Below are positions 29,140-37,792 of a DNA stretch of 64,000 nucleotides, in pieces; positions within the stretch are counted from its first letter, which is position 1, and the number at the start of each line of letters is the position of its first letter. Source of the DNA: Corynebacterium guangdongense (GTDB lineage: Bacteria > Actinomycetota > Actinomycetes > Mycobacteriales > Mycobacteriaceae). Both the position numbers and the translations under genes were made by a program. Location of the stretch: contig NZ_CP047654.1 of the NCBI RefSeq assembly GCF_030408915.1, positions 930,001 through 994,000 of the forward strand, written 5' to 3'. Under the pieces are notes generated by a model. The model saw only the letters and a list, made by a program, of their open reading frames with translations. It was not told the DNA's origin and ran no database searches.

Positions 29140-30309
29140 ATGGCACTTCTCGATCACGCCGTCATCTGGCACCTGTATCCCTTGGGGGCCACCGGCGCGG
29201 GCATCCGTCAGACCGGCACACCGGGCCGCGGCATCGACACCGGCGCGGAGTGGCTCGATTACGCCATCGAGCTGGGCTGCGACACCATCCTGCTCGGTCC
29301 CGTCTTCGAGTCGGTGAGCCACGGTTATGACACCCTCGACCACTACCGGATCGACGCACGTCTCGGCGGTGACGAGGCGTTCGACGCCTTCCTGGCGCAG
29401 TGCCGCCAGCGGGGCATCTCCGTCCTGCTGGACGGCGTCTTCAATCACGTCGCCGCCGGGCACCCCTGGGCCCGCGCCGGGCTGACCACCGGGCGAGGCT
29501 GGGAGGGGCACGACGACCTGGTGGAGCTCAACCACGCCGATGCCCGGGTTGCCGACGAAGTCGTCGCGGTGATGGAGCACTGGCTGGGCAGGGGCGTCGC
29601 CGGCTGGCGCCTCGACGTCGCCTACGCCGTGCCGGGGGAGTTCTGGGCCGAGGTCACCGGGCGGGTCCGGCAGAATCATCCGGACGCGGTGTTCCTGGGC
29701 GAGGTCATCCATGGCGACTACGCGGAGATTCTCCGGGCCGGGCACCTCGACGCCGTCACCCAGTACGAACTGTGGAAGGCGATCTGGAGCTCGCTCAAGG
29801 ACCACAACTTCCATGAGCTGGCCCATGCGCTGGAACGCCACAACGGGTTCCTGGACGCCGGCCACATGCAGACCTTCGTGGGCAATCACGACGTCGACCG
29901 CATCGCCAGCACGGTCGGCGACGCCGGGGCGGCGGCGGCTGTCGCTCTGCTAATGACCCTGCCCGGTGTGCCGAGCGTCTACTACGGCGACGAGCAGGCC
30001 TTCCGCGGGGTGCGTGGCACAGGCTTCGAGGCGGACGACGCGGTCCGACCGGCCCTGCCGGACTCCCCGGCGGGGCTCGCCCCCCTCGGCGGGTGGATGC
30101 GACGGTGGCACCACGACCTCATCGCGTTTCGGCGCCGCCATTCCTGGCTCAGCACGGCGCGGGTCGAAGTCACGGAGCTGGGCAATGAGCTCATCGCCTA
30201 CCGGGTGAGCGGCGCCGGCGGATCGCTGAACGCCCGAATCGCCCTGGGAGAGTCGGTGAGCGTCTCCGTCGCCGGCGATGACGGGGAGACGATCACCGGG
30301 GACTTCTAG
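29140..30309 (+). CDS. Short glycoside hydrolase family 13 (alpha-amylase-type) protein
   Basis: 389 residues with AAGGAG five bases before the ATG. The four GH13 regions are present: DGVFNHV (I), GWRLDVAYA with the nucleophile aspartate (II), GEVIHG with the acid/base glutamate (III), and FVGNHDVDR (IV). The protein is cytoplasmic (no signal peptide), shorter than most amylases, and its C-terminal beta domain is minimal. It should act on alpha-glucosides or transfer glucosyl units; the exact substrate cannot be told. Probably controlled by the divergent TetR protein. Its stop codon overlaps that of the convergent DUF5997 gene. Confidence 0.9.
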   Translation: MALLDHAVIWHLYPLGATGAGIRQTGTPGRGIDTGAEWLDYAIELGCDTILLGPVFESVSHGYDTLDHYRIDARLGGDEAFDAFLAQCRQRGISVLLDGVFNHVAAGHPWARAGLTTGRGWEGHDDLVELNHADARVADEVVAVMEHWLGRGVAGWRLDVAYAVPGEFWAEVTGRVRQNHPDAVFLGEVIHGDYAEILRAGHLDAVTQYELWKAIWSSLKDHNFHELAHALERHNGFLDAGHMQTFVGNHDVDRIASTVGDAGAAAAVALLMTLPGVPSVYYGDEQAFRGVRGTGFEADDAVRPALPDSPAGLAPLGGWMRRWHHDLIAFRRRHSWLSTARVEVTELGNELIAYRVSGAGGSLNARIALGESVSVSVAGDDGETITGDF

Positions 30310-30707
30310 TCCTCGGATTCCTCGTCGGGGGCGCCCTCCAGGCGCTGCTCCGCCAGCTGGGTGCGGGCGGCGCTGAGCCACTCCGGCTGGTTGGTCAGCA
30401 GTTCCTTGATCTCGGCCGTGGTCAGCGGCTTGTCCAGCTCGTTGCGCTTGAGCGCGGCGATGGTCACGCCGAGCTTCTGGGCGACCACCGGGCGCGGGTG
30501 CGGGCCCTCGAGCCGCAGGTCCTGCAGCCACTGGGGCGGGTTGTTCTGGAGCTCGCGCAACCCGGCGTGGGTTACGGCGGAGTCCTGGAACTCCTGCGGG
30601 GTGGCGGGCAGGTAGATGCCCAACTTCTTGGCGGCGGTGGCGGCCTTCATCGCGCGGCCGGAGGGCTCGACGTGCGTGTTCTCGCTGTTCGCGTTGTTCT
30701 CAGTCAC
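30306..30707 (-). CDS. DUF5997 family protein
   Basis: 133 residues from the GTG at 30707, chosen because TACCGT lies exactly 7 bases upstream; a GTG nine bases earlier is the alternative. After a polar N-terminus the core reads AATAAKKLGIYLPATPQEFQD, then NPPQWLQDLRLEGPHPRP and LKRNELDKPLTTAEI, with a glutamate-rich end. This matches DUF5997, an actinobacterial family; the segment KLGVTIAALKRNEL looks like a helix-turn-helix-type fold, so a DNA- or protein-binding role is possible. It commonly sits divergent to a LysR-like effector-domain gene, as here. Function unknown. Confidence 0.8.
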   Translation of the reverse strand: MTENNANSENTHVEPSGRAMKAATAAKKLGIYLPATPQEFQDSAVTHAGLRELQNNPPQWLQDLRLEGPHPRPVVAQKLGVTIAALKRNELDKPLTTAEIKELLTNQPEWLSAARTQLAEQRLEGAPDEESED

Positions 30708-30714
30708 ACCGCCC

Positions 30715-30724
30715 ACGGTAGCAT
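30715..30724. promoter_or_regulatory. Overlapping divergent -10 boxes sharing TA
   Basis: The ten bases ACGGTAGCAT hold TAGCAT on the plus strand (30719-30724), 6 bases before the ATG at 30731, and TACCGT on the minus strand (30720-30715), 7 bases before the GTG at 30707. The two hexamers share the central TA. This would be one bidirectional promoter giving two leaderless mRNAs; the start sites would lie about 18 bases apart. Confidence 0.55.
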
Positions 30725-30730
30725 TCAGGC

Positions 30731-31405
30731 ATGCTCACCCTCGCTTTCGTCACCGGCACCGAGCCCGGGAAATGGTTCCACCGATTCCGGCAGCGCACTG
30801 AGCACGGGGGCCTGCTCACCCTGGACTCCGATGACGCGCTGGGCCTGGTGCTCGACGGCAGCGCCGACCTCGCCCTGGCCAGGCTCCCGGACGCCCGCCT
30901 GACCGAGGATTTCCACACCGTCCGCCTCTACGAGGAGGCCCGCGGGGTGGCGGTGCCCAAGGACTCCATCTTCGCCGAGCTGGGGGAGAAGGTCCTCGCC
31001 CGGGATCTGGAGGGGGAAATCCTGAACTACCGCATCGCCGAGGACGGCTCCATCGACTACGGGGAACTGCGGGCCGCACTGCAGGTCGTCGGCGCGAACG
31101 TCGGCATCGCCATCGCGCCTCGCCCGCTGATCAGGGTCCTGTCCAAGAAGCAGGTGGTCGCCCTCGAGCTCGTCGACCGGTCGGTGCCCGGCACGGAGAT
31201 TGCGTTGGTCTGGCGTCGGGAAGCGGATTCCGACGCCATCCAGGACTTCGTGGGAATCGCCCGCGGGCGCACCACCAACTCATCCAGACAGGCCGCGCCG
31301 AAGCGCAGTGCCCGGGAGAAAACCCTCGCCAAGCAGGAGAGACGGGGGCGGCCGAACTTCCGGATAGACAAATCCGGGGGTAAGGGTCGCCGCAGGTCGC
31401 GCTGA
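30731..31405 (+). CDS. LysR-type substrate-binding domain protein without DNA-binding domain
   Basis: 224 residues. The first 170 resemble the effector-binding half of LysR regulators (LTLAFVTGTEPGKWFHRF at the start, LALARLP, and GANVGIAIAPRPL), but no helix-turn-helix precedes it; the start is fixed by TAGCAT 6 bases before the ATG. The C-terminus is a strongly basic tail of about 45 residues (APKRSAREKTLAKQERRGR) that could bind nucleic acid or ribosomes. It is divergent from, and shares promoter DNA with, the DUF5997 gene; the two probably act together, the small one perhaps supplying the DNA-binding function. That is inference. Confidence 0.82.
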   Translation: MLTLAFVTGTEPGKWFHRFRQRTEHGGLLTLDSDDALGLVLDGSADLALARLPDARLTEDFHTVRLYEEARGVAVPKDSIFAELGEKVLARDLEGEILNYRIAEDGSIDYGELRAALQVVGANVGIAIAPRPLIRVLSKKQVVALELVDRSVPGTEIALVWRREADSDAIQDFVGIARGRTTNSSRQAAPKRSAREKTLAKQERRGRPNFRIDKSGGKGRRRSR

Positions 31406-31465
31406 GAAACGCTAAGTTTATAAGAGTAAACGATAAGGAAACTCGGTATGAAGGGAAGAAGAATC

Positions 31466-32104
31466 ATGAAGAAGTTCACTACCCGTCGTCTCGCCGGGGC
31501 ACTCGCAGCCACCACGCTGTCCCTGGGTCTGGTTGCCTGCGCCGGTGAGAACGAGGAGAACGTGCAGACCTCCGAGGTCGAGAGCACCGTCGAGGAGACG
31601 GTGCCCGCCGAGGAAGCCGATCCCACCGAGGTTGAGGAGGGCGAGAGCACCGTCGAGGAGACCAACGCCCCGGCTGACGCGGCCGACTCCACCGAGGAGG
31701 CCGCCGAAGGCGACGCCGCCAACTCCGTCTCCCTGACCCTGGCCGACGGCTCCACCGTCCTGGTCACCGAGGATTTCGCTTCGGAGCTGGAGAATGTGCC
31801 GGAGGAGTTCGGCAAGCCGGTCCAGGTCACCGAGGGTGACCAGGCGGCTATGGCCGAGTTCGAGAGCGGCGACCTGCTCGTCACCTCCGAGGAGCACGGC
31901 ACCAACCAGGTCGTCGGCGAGATCGCCCGCGTCTGGCGCGACGGCGGCGGACTGGAGAACTCCATCGGCCTGCCGACCGGCGAGGAAGAGGAGACCGACG
32001 AGGGCAACGGCTGGATCCAGCAGTTCGCCAACGGCACCATCTCCTGGACCGACGACGGTTCGGGCACCTTCTCCGAGACCGTCACCCCGGGCGGCGAATC
32101 CTAG
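31466..32104 (+). CDS. Lipoprotein with an LGFP-type repeat
   Basis: 212 residues from the ATG at 31466, preceded by AAGGGAAG; an ATG 18 bases earlier is possible. The signal ends in the lipobox LGLVAC, followed by a very acidic Glu/Thr-rich linker of about 75 residues with a repeated ESTVEET. The C-terminal part contains one LGFP-like unit (IARVWRDGGGLENSIGLPT and then QQFANGTISW). LGFP repeats are thought to bind the arabinogalactan-mycolate wall, so this protein may tether membrane and wall. A terminator-like palindrome follows. Family assignment is good, role inferred. Confidence 0.82.
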   Translation: MKKFTTRRLAGALAATTLSLGLVACAGENEENVQTSEVESTVEETVPAEEADPTEVEEGESTVEETNAPADAADSTEEAAEGDAANSVSLTLADGSTVLVTEDFASELENVPEEFGKPVQVTEGDQAAMAEFESGDLLVTSEEHGTNQVVGEIARVWRDGGGLENSIGLPTGEEEETDEGNGWIQQFANGTISWTDDGSGTFSETVTPGGES

Positions 32105-32119
32105 GTTTGACGAGGAATG

Positions 32120-32149
32120 ACGGCGACACCCCGCGCGGGGTGTCGCCGT
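32120..32149 (+). terminator. Terminator-like palindrome after the LGFP lipoprotein gene
   Basis: ACGGCGACACCCCGC is directly followed by its exact complement GCGGGGTGTCGCCGT, a 30-base perfect palindrome 16 bases after the stop codon. The T tract is weak (GGTTTCCC). Confidence 0.6.
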
Positions 32150-32460
32150 CCGCCGGTTTCCCGCCCGGACCGCGGCGCCCCATTCCTAGACACCTAAGGT
32201 TCACCTGCCAACAATGTAATTTCAACCTGGCCTCCCTAAGGTGGGCCGTGTTCCGGGAGGACGTGAGGCAGGTCTTGGCCAACCCACGTGGAAACCGACG
32301 CACGAGAAGGAAGGACCATCGACCGGCGTAGCGCACCGCCCCGGACGGCTCGTCCGGGTGCGTGCTGGTATCGGCAGTCCGGGCGGGAGTGGAGAAACTT
32401 CTACCATCAGCCGGCGGCGCGGGTACCCGCACCGTCGGACACCCGAGGGGACGCAGCCAC
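32150..32460 (+). other. Non-coding leader region of phoH
   Basis: About 310 bases without a convincing gene. Two copies of CCTAAGGT occur (near 32192 and 32234) in an AT-richer stretch that may hold the promoter (TAAGGT as -10). Downstream is a strong hairpin CCCGGACG-GCT-CGTCCGGG (32340-32358) and a GCGGGTACCCGC palindrome near 32428. A 79-codon GTG frame (32241-32480) overlaps the phoH start, but I see no coding signature in it. Mycobacterial phoH2 has a small antitoxin gene in this place, so a short product here is possible but not supported. Confidence 0.4.
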
Positions 32461-33882
32461 ATGTTCGACCCGACCACTGAACTGCTCGACACCACCGACG
32501 GCGCCGGAAACACGCAGGACCCCGGCCTCGAGATCGGCCCGCTCCGCCAGCTCGACCCGGACCGAAGAACGGGAGTGATCACCTACGTCCTCGACACCTC
32601 CGTCCTGCTGTCCGACCCCTGGGCACTGCGGAAATTCGCCGAGCACCACGTCGTCCTCCCACTGGTGGTCATCACCGAACTTGAGGGCAAGCGCCACCAC
32701 CCCGAACTCGGCTGGTTCGCCCGCCAGGCGCTGCGCCTGCTGGAGGAGCTGCGCCAGAACAACGACCGCCTCGACCTGCCGGTGCAGGCCAACGACGACG
32801 GCGGCACCCTGCGCATCGAGCTCAACCACCAGGACCAGTCGATCCTGCCGCTGGCCTTCCGAGGCACCGAGGGCGACCACCGGATCCTGGCCTGCGCGCT
32901 CAACCTCCAACTGGAGGGAAACACCACCGTCCTGGTGACCAAGGACATCCCGCTGCGCGTCAAAGCCGGCGCCGTCGGCCTCGACGCCGACGAGTACCAC
33001 GCCCAGGACGTCGTCCTGACCGGCTACACTGGCATGGTTTCCGTCGAGACGGACCCTTCGCTCATCGACGCCCTCTACCGGGACGGCTGGGTCGATCTCG
33101 GCGAGGCGGAGACCACCACCGGTGAAGCCGTCGAGAACCTGCCGGTCCACTGCGGCGTCAAGCTCACCAGCGCCGGCCAGTCCGCGCTCGGCCGGGTCCG
33201 CCGCGACGGCACCGTCCGCCTGGTGCGCGGCGACCAGCAGGCCTTCGGGCTCTCCGGCCGCTCCGCGGAGCAGCGCATCGCGCTCGACCTGCTCATGGAC
33301 AATGGCGTGGGCATCGTCTCCATCGGCGGAAAAGCCGGCACCGGCAAGTCCGCGCTCGCCCTGTGCGCCGGGCTCGAAGCCGTCCTCGAGCGGCGCGAGC
33401 ACCGCAGGATCGTCGTCTTCCGGCCCCTCTACGCCGTCGGCGGGCAGAACCTCGGGTACCTGCCGGGCAATGAGAACGAGAAGATGAACCCCTGGGCGCA
33501 GGCCGTCTACGACACCCTCGAGGGGCTGGTCTCCGAGAACGTGCTCGAGGAAATCCAGGATCGCGAACTGCTCGAGGTCCTGCCCCTGACCCACATCCGC
33601 GGCCGCAGCCTCCACGACACCTTCGTCATCGTCGACGAGGCGCAGTCCCTGGAACGCAACGTGCTGCTGACGGTGCTGTCCCGCCTGGGTCGTGGCTCAC
33701 GGGTCGTGCTCACCCACGACGTCGCCCAGCGCGACAACCTCCGCGTTGGCCGCCATGACGGCGTCCAGGCCGTGATAGAGAAGCTCAAGGATCACGAATT
33801 GTTCGCGCACGTCACGCTGCAGCGCTCGGAGCGCTCCGCCATCGCCGAACTGGTGACCAGTCTCCTGGAGGATCACTCCTGA
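32461..33882 (+). CDS. phoH: PIN-PhoH fusion protein (PhoH2-type)
   Basis: 473 residues from the ATG at 32461; starts further upstream in the same frame (for instance 32362) cannot be excluded. After about 40 variable residues there is a PIN ribonuclease domain ([13 protein letters not shown] with the first catalytic aspartate, then [13 protein letters not shown] and [10 protein letters not shown]), followed by a PhoH ATPase domain with Walker [12 protein letters not shown] and Walker [11 protein letters not shown]. Relatives in mycobacteria couple RNA unwinding and cleavage. The place between the LGFP lipoprotein and fumC agrees with Rv1095. The leader region is long and structured, which suggests post-transcriptional control. 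Confidence 0.93.
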   Translation: MFDPTTELLDTTDGAGNTQDPGLEIGPLRQLDPDRRTGVITYVLDTSVLLSDPWALRKFAEHHVVLPLVVITELEGKRHHPELGWFARQALRLLEELRQNNDRLDLPVQANDDGGTLRIELNHQDQSILPLAFRGTEGDHRILACALNLQLEGNTTVLVTKDIPLRVKAGAVGLDADEYHAQDVVLTGYTGMVSVETDPSLIDALYRDGWVDLGEAETTTGEAVENLPVHCGVKLTSAGQSALGRVRRDGTVRLVRGDQQAFGLSGRSAEQRIALDLLMDNGVGIVSIGGKAGTGKSALALCAGLEAVLERREHRRIVVFRPLYAVGGQNLGYLPGNENEKMNPWAQAVYDTLEGLVSENVLEEIQDRELLEVLPLTHIRGRSLHDTFVIVDEAQSLERNVLLTVLSRLGRGSRVVLTHDVAQRDNLRVGRHDGVQAVIEKLKDHELFAHVTLQRSERSAIAELVTSLLEDHS

Positions 33883-34005
33883 CCCGCCTTCGGCCACCCC
33901 GGTGGCCACGCCGGCGCCGTGCCGGTGTGACAATGGGCAGCGTCAACGCCCCGGCGCCGCTCGGCGCGCGGGGTGCCCCGGGGCGAAGAACGTGGAGGCG
34001 ACGGC

Positions 34006-34965
34006 ATGTGGGGTTGGTGGCGGCGGCTGCGTTCGGCGGGTGAACCCGACCCGGACCTGGCCCCGTTGACGCGCCGGGGGGCGACGGCACTGCGCGGGCA
34101 GCTGGCCTCCCAACTGCGCACACGGGGCGCGCTGGTCCACTACGAGGGGCCCACCGCAGTCATCACCGAGGCGCGACGCGGAGTCATGCGGGTCCGGCTG
34201 GCGGATCTCGCCCGGGAGGTGGCCGCGTCCCAGCATCCGCGCGCCGCGGAGTTCGCGGCCCGGCAGGTCGTCGACATGGTGTTCACGGACCCGGCGGCCG
34301 GGACCATGGACGCCGCGGCCCTCTACCGGGGCCTGCGCCTCCGGGTCACCCCGACTCCCGCCGACCCGGACTCCGCCGCGCGGCCGGAGGACGCCGCCGT
34401 GCTCACACCCTTCACGCTGGACACCTCGGTCAGTCTGGTCCTGGACACCGAGCACACCGTCCAGACCATGCCGTTGTCGCGGTTGCGCGAGCTCGACGAC
34501 ATGGACACGCTCATTCGCGCCGCCCGCGGCAACCTCCGTACCGAGCTGCGCCGCGCCGACGTCACCGTCGCACGCCCCCATACCCGGCCGGAGCATGAGG
34601 GCGCCTGGCTCTGGACCTTCGAATCCGGCAGCGTCTACACCGCCAGCGCGGCGCTGATAATGGAGGACGTCCTGCCGGTGTGGGCGCCGGAGCTGGACAC
34701 CTCGGAGGGCGTGCTTTTCGCCATGCCGACGCGGCACTCCCTCCTGGCCCGCCCGGTGACCTCCGGGACCGATCTGCTCGAGGGTCTCGGCGCGATCGCG
34801 GGCGCGGCCCTGGAGATCGCCCACCAGAGCAGTGAGCAGGTCTCGCCGTTGCTGCACGTGAGCTACCTGGGCGAGGTCACCACCATCTCCGGCTGGGACC
34901 CGGACACCCGCGAGCTCACTATCAGGCCGACGCCGCATCTTCTGCTGCGCATCCAGAACGGCTAG
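34006..34965 (+). CDS. Uncharacterised protein, first of a tandem paralogous pair
   Basis: 319 residues from the ATG at 34006, with GGAGG eight bases upstream. No signal peptide or membrane segment: a cytoplasmic protein. It shares with the next gene a set of blocks in the same order: ARGNLRTELRRADVTV against RAGRANLQRALEATEIDV, then DTSEGVLFAMPTRHSLLARPV against DPSEGVLFAVPTPTMLLVRDV, and an AIAGAALEIA/MAAGAAAIAL helix. The layout recalls DUF1444 (YtpQ) proteins of Bacillus, where a similar GxMVVxVPxxDVL stretch occurs, but this is a remote resemblance only. Function unknown. Confidence 0.75.
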   Translation: MWGWWRRLRSAGEPDPDLAPLTRRGATALRGQLASQLRTRGALVHYEGPTAVITEARRGVMRVRLADLAREVAASQHPRAAEFAARQVVDMVFTDPAAGTMDAAALYRGLRLRVTPTPADPDSAARPEDAAVLTPFTLDTSVSLVLDTEHTVQTMPLSRLRELDDMDTLIRAARGNLRTELRRADVTVARPHTRPEHEGAWLWTFESGSVYTASAALIMEDVLPVWAPELDTSEGVLFAMPTRHSLLARPVTSGTDLLEGLGAIAGAALEIAHQSSEQVSPLLHVSYLGEVTTISGWDPDTRELTIRPTPHLLLRIQNG

Positions 34966-35000
34966 GGTGGTTCTATTCACGAGTAGGAGGGAGCCACGAC

Positions 35001-36116
35001 ATGGCTGTATGGGGTTCGTCATCCTTCTGGCAGCGGCTGCGCGCCGACGGCGTCCGCCGCCCCCAAATCCGGTCGACGACGCAGAAGACGGTGTCCCACA
35101 ACCCGGGGGCGCCACGCGGCAGGCAGGACGAACAGATGGCCGGGTTGAGTTTCGCGCGCGCGGACGAGGTACGCCGGAAACTGACCGCCGACTTCACCGC
35201 GCTCGGTTACGACGTCAGTTTTGAGCCCAGCGCGGTGGTGCTGCGCCGCGACGGCGACGCCACCGTCCTCGACCTGGATCCGCTGATCGACGGTCTGCGC
35301 GGGGACTCCTCGCCGCAGGCCGTGGCCACCTGGACCGAGTCCTTCGTGACCGTTGCCACGGCCGTCGCGGACGTCAGGAACCTCTCGACCGCGGAGATCT
35401 ACCGCAATCTCCGCACCGTCCTGATGCCGCGCCTGCCCGCGGACGGCCGCCCGCACTTCGCCGACCACGAGTACGTCGTCGACCCCACCGACGTCGAGGA
35501 CGCGCGCATCATCGGGGAGGCCGCCGTCGCTGCGGTCGGGGCCGACCTGCTCGAGTGCTTCGCCTTCGAGGTGGGGGAGGCCGTCGTGCCGGTCAACGCC
35601 GCCAGCCTTGCCGACGCCGACGCCGACGACGCCGCGACGCTGCGCCGCGCCGGACGGGCCAATCTCCAGCGGGCATTGGAAGCCACTGAGATCGACGTGG
35701 ACTACCATTCCGTCGTCGGCGAGGACTTCACCGCCGGGGCCTGGGCCTTGACCAGCCCGAGCTTCTATCTCTCCTCGGCGCCCCTGGTCTTCGAGAAGTT
35801 CCTCGACCAGCGGCTACCCCAGGTGGACCCCTCCGAAGGGGTGCTCTTCGCCGTGCCGACTCCGACGATGCTGCTGGTGCGCGACGTGTCCGAGGGGGAG
35901 GATCTGGCCCACGGCCTCCACGTCATGGCCGCGGGAGCCGCGGCCATCGCCCTCGGGGTGGACTCCGGACGCCGACAGCCCGAGGCCATGGTCTCGCCCC
36001 GGGTGCACCTGTGGCGGGACGGGCATGTGATCACCGTCAGCGACATCGACGACGAGGGCAACTACCTCGTCACCCCGGACGACTACCTCATCGGCCGCAT
36101 GGAGCACGAGTTCTAG
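35001..36116 (+). CDS. Uncharacterised protein, second of a tandem paralogous pair
   Basis: 371 residues, GGAGG 11 bases before the ATG at 35001. Both paralogues begin with a similar WGSSSFWQRLR / WGWWRRLR stretch, then diverge; this one has a 50-residue longer N-terminal part (AGLSFARADEVRRKLTADF) and an extra acidic segment. The C-terminal half aligns with the upstream gene (DPSEGVLFAVPTPTMLLV and VHLWRDGHVITVSD). No catalytic motif is obvious. It lies 35 bases downstream of its paralogue, so both are surely one operon. A bidirectional terminator separates it from fumC. Possibly a distant YtpQ/DUF1444-like pair. Confidence 0.75.
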   Translation: MAVWGSSSFWQRLRADGVRRPQIRSTTQKTVSHNPGAPRGRQDEQMAGLSFARADEVRRKLTADFTALGYDVSFEPSAVVLRRDGDATVLDLDPLIDGLRGDSSPQAVATWTESFVTVATAVADVRNLSTAEIYRNLRTVLMPRLPADGRPHFADHEYVVDPTDVEDARIIGEAAVAAVGADLLECFAFEVGEAVVPVNAASLADADADDAATLRRAGRANLQRALEATEIDVDYHSVVGEDFTAGAWALTSPSFYLSSAPLVFEKFLDQRLPQVDPSEGVLFAVPTPTMLLVRDVSEGEDLAHGLHVMAAGAAAIALGVDSGRRQPEAMVSPRVHLWRDGHVITVSDIDDEGNYLVTPDDYLIGRMEHEF

Positions 36117-36135
36117 GAAAAGACCCGGAAAACGG

Positions 36136-36172
36136 AACAGCGCCCCGGTGACGTCGTCGCCGGGGCGCTGTT
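36136..36172. terminator. Bidirectional terminator between the paralogue pair and fumC
   Basis: AACAGCGCCCCGG (36136-36148) and CCGGGGCGCTGTT (36160-36172) are exact complements around an 11-base loop. The stem ends in AA/TT on both sides, suitable for converging genes. Confidence 0.75.
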
Positions 36173-36190
36173 CGCGCGTCGAGGTGCGGC

Positions 36191-37597
36191 CTACTTCTCG
36201 TCGCGATCCTGGTTGGTCATCGACAGGACGTTGAGGCGCTTGTCCAGCTCTTCCTCGGTGAGGTTCTCCCCGTCGACGAAGCCGAGGTCGATGACCGCCT
36301 CACGGACCGTCATCTCCTGGTAGAGAGCGTGCTTGGCGGCCTTGGCGGCGTTCTCGTAGCCGATGGCGGAGTTCAGCGGGGTGACGATGGAGGTGGAGGA
36401 CTCCGCGTACTTCTTCATGCGCTCGGTGTCGGCGCCGAGGCCGTCGACCAGCTTCTCGGCGAAGACCCGGGACATGTTGGCCAGCAGGGTGGCGGACTCG
36501 AGGACGTTGCGGGCCATCATCGGGATGTAGACGTTGAGCTCGAACTGGCCGCCGGCGCCGCCGAAGGCGACCGCGGCGTCGTTGCCGATGACCTGGGCGG
36601 CGACCTGGGTGGCGGACTCGCACAGGACCGGGTTGACCTTGCCCGGCATGATGGAGGAGCCCGGCTGCAGCTCCGGAATCTTCAGCTCGGCCAGGCCGGT
36701 CAGCGGGCCGGAGCCCATGAGACGGATGTCGTTGGCGATCTTGTTGAAGGAGACGGCCACGGTGCGCATGGCGCCGGAGAGCTCGACGAGGGCGTCGCGG
36801 TTGGCCTGGGCCTCGAAATGGTTGACGGCCTCGGACAGCTGCTCCAGGCCGGTGGACTTCTTCAGCTCCTCGGTGACCTTGGCACCGAAGTCGGCGGAGG
36901 TGTTCAGGCCGGTGCCGGTGGCCGTGCCGCCGATGGCCAGCTCACCGACGCGGCCGAGGGTGGCCTCGACGCGCTCGATGCCCAGACGGATCTGACGGGC
37001 GTAGCCACCGAACTCCTGGCCCAGGGTGACCGGGGTGGCGTCCATCATGTGGGTGCGGCCGGCCTTGACGACGTCGTTGAACTCGACGGCCTTGGCCTTC
37101 AGGGAGGCGTGCAGCACCTCCAGGCCCGGGATCAGGTCGTGTACGGCGGCCTCCATGACGGCGACGTGGGTCGCGGTCGGGAAGGTGTCGTTGGAGGACT
37201 GGCCCATGTTGACGTGGTCGTTCGGGTGAACCTCGACGCCGTTGTTCTTGGCGATGGAGGCGATGACCTCGTTAGTGTTCATGTTCGAGGAGGTGCCGGA
37301 GCCGGTCTGGAAGACGTCGATCGGGAACTGATCGTCATGCTTGTTCTCGGCGATCTCACCGGCGGCCGCGATGATGGCGTCGGCCTTGTCCGCGTCGAGT
37401 GCGCCCGAATCCTTGTTGACCTGGGCGCAGGCTGCCTTCAGCAGGCCCAGGGAGCGGATCTGCAGGGAGTTGAGACCACCGCCGGAGATCGGGAAGTTGT
37501 CGACCGCACGCTGGGTCTGCGCGCGCCACAGGGCGTCCTTCGGGACCTTGACCTCGCCCATGGTGTCATGCTCGATGCGGAATTCCTGCTCAGTCAT
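36191..37597 (-). CDS. fumC: Class II fumarate hydratase
   Basis: 468 residues from the ATG at 37597, with AGAAGGTGAG just upstream. The iron-independent fumarase hydrates fumarate to malate in the citric acid cycle. Family blocks: [49 protein letters not shown], and the superfamily signature [12 protein letters not shown] with the catalytic serine loop. It is followed on the other side by glpX in the same direction (upstream, 196 bases away), as with Rv1098c and Rv1099c. A possible regulatory region of 195 bases lies before it. Confidence 0.97.
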   Translation of the reverse strand: MTEQEFRIEHDTMGEVKVPKDALWRAQTQRAVDNFPISGGGLNSLQIRSLGLLKAACAQVNKDSGALDADKADAIIAAAGEIAENKHDDQFPIDVFQTGSGTSSNMNTNEVIASIAKNNGVEVHPNDHVNMGQSSNDTFPTATHVAVMEAAVHDLIPGLEVLHASLKAKAVEFNDVVKAGRTHMMDATPVTLGQEFGGYARQIRLGIERVEATLGRVGELAIGGTATGTGLNTSADFGAKVTEELKKSTGLEQLSEAVNHFEAQANRDALVELSGAMRTVAVSFNKIANDIRLMGSGPLTGLAELKIPELQPGSSIMPGKVNPVLCESATQVAAQVIGNDAAVAFGGAGGQFELNVYIPMMARNVLESATLLANMSRVFAEKLVDGLGADTERMKKYAESSTSIVTPLNSAIGYENAAKAAKHALYQEMTVREAVIDLGFVDGENLTEEELDKRLNVLSMTNQDRDEK

Positions 37598-37792
37598 GCT
37601 GTTGCTCACCTTCTGATGAATCAAAGTTTGCGGATCTGTGCCTATGACGGTACCGAATTTCGGACGACCGGTACGCACGGGAGGCGTGAAAATGGGGGGA
37701 CGGAGGGGGTGGCGGCCCCGGTGTCGAGGCAGACCGCCGGAACGCCCGAGTCCGGGGCGGGGCGGTTAACCGGGGCGCTGGCAGCGGTGCCG

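Noticed and set aside
32185-32215. Possible iron-regulator (DtxR) box around CCTAAGGTTCACCT
   Set aside because: Only one half resembles the 19-base consensus; the other half does not fit, and no iron gene is near.
33892-33907. GGCCACC-CC-GGTGGCC hairpin after phoH as terminator
   Set aside because: The stem is short, the two-base loop cannot form as drawn, and no T run follows.
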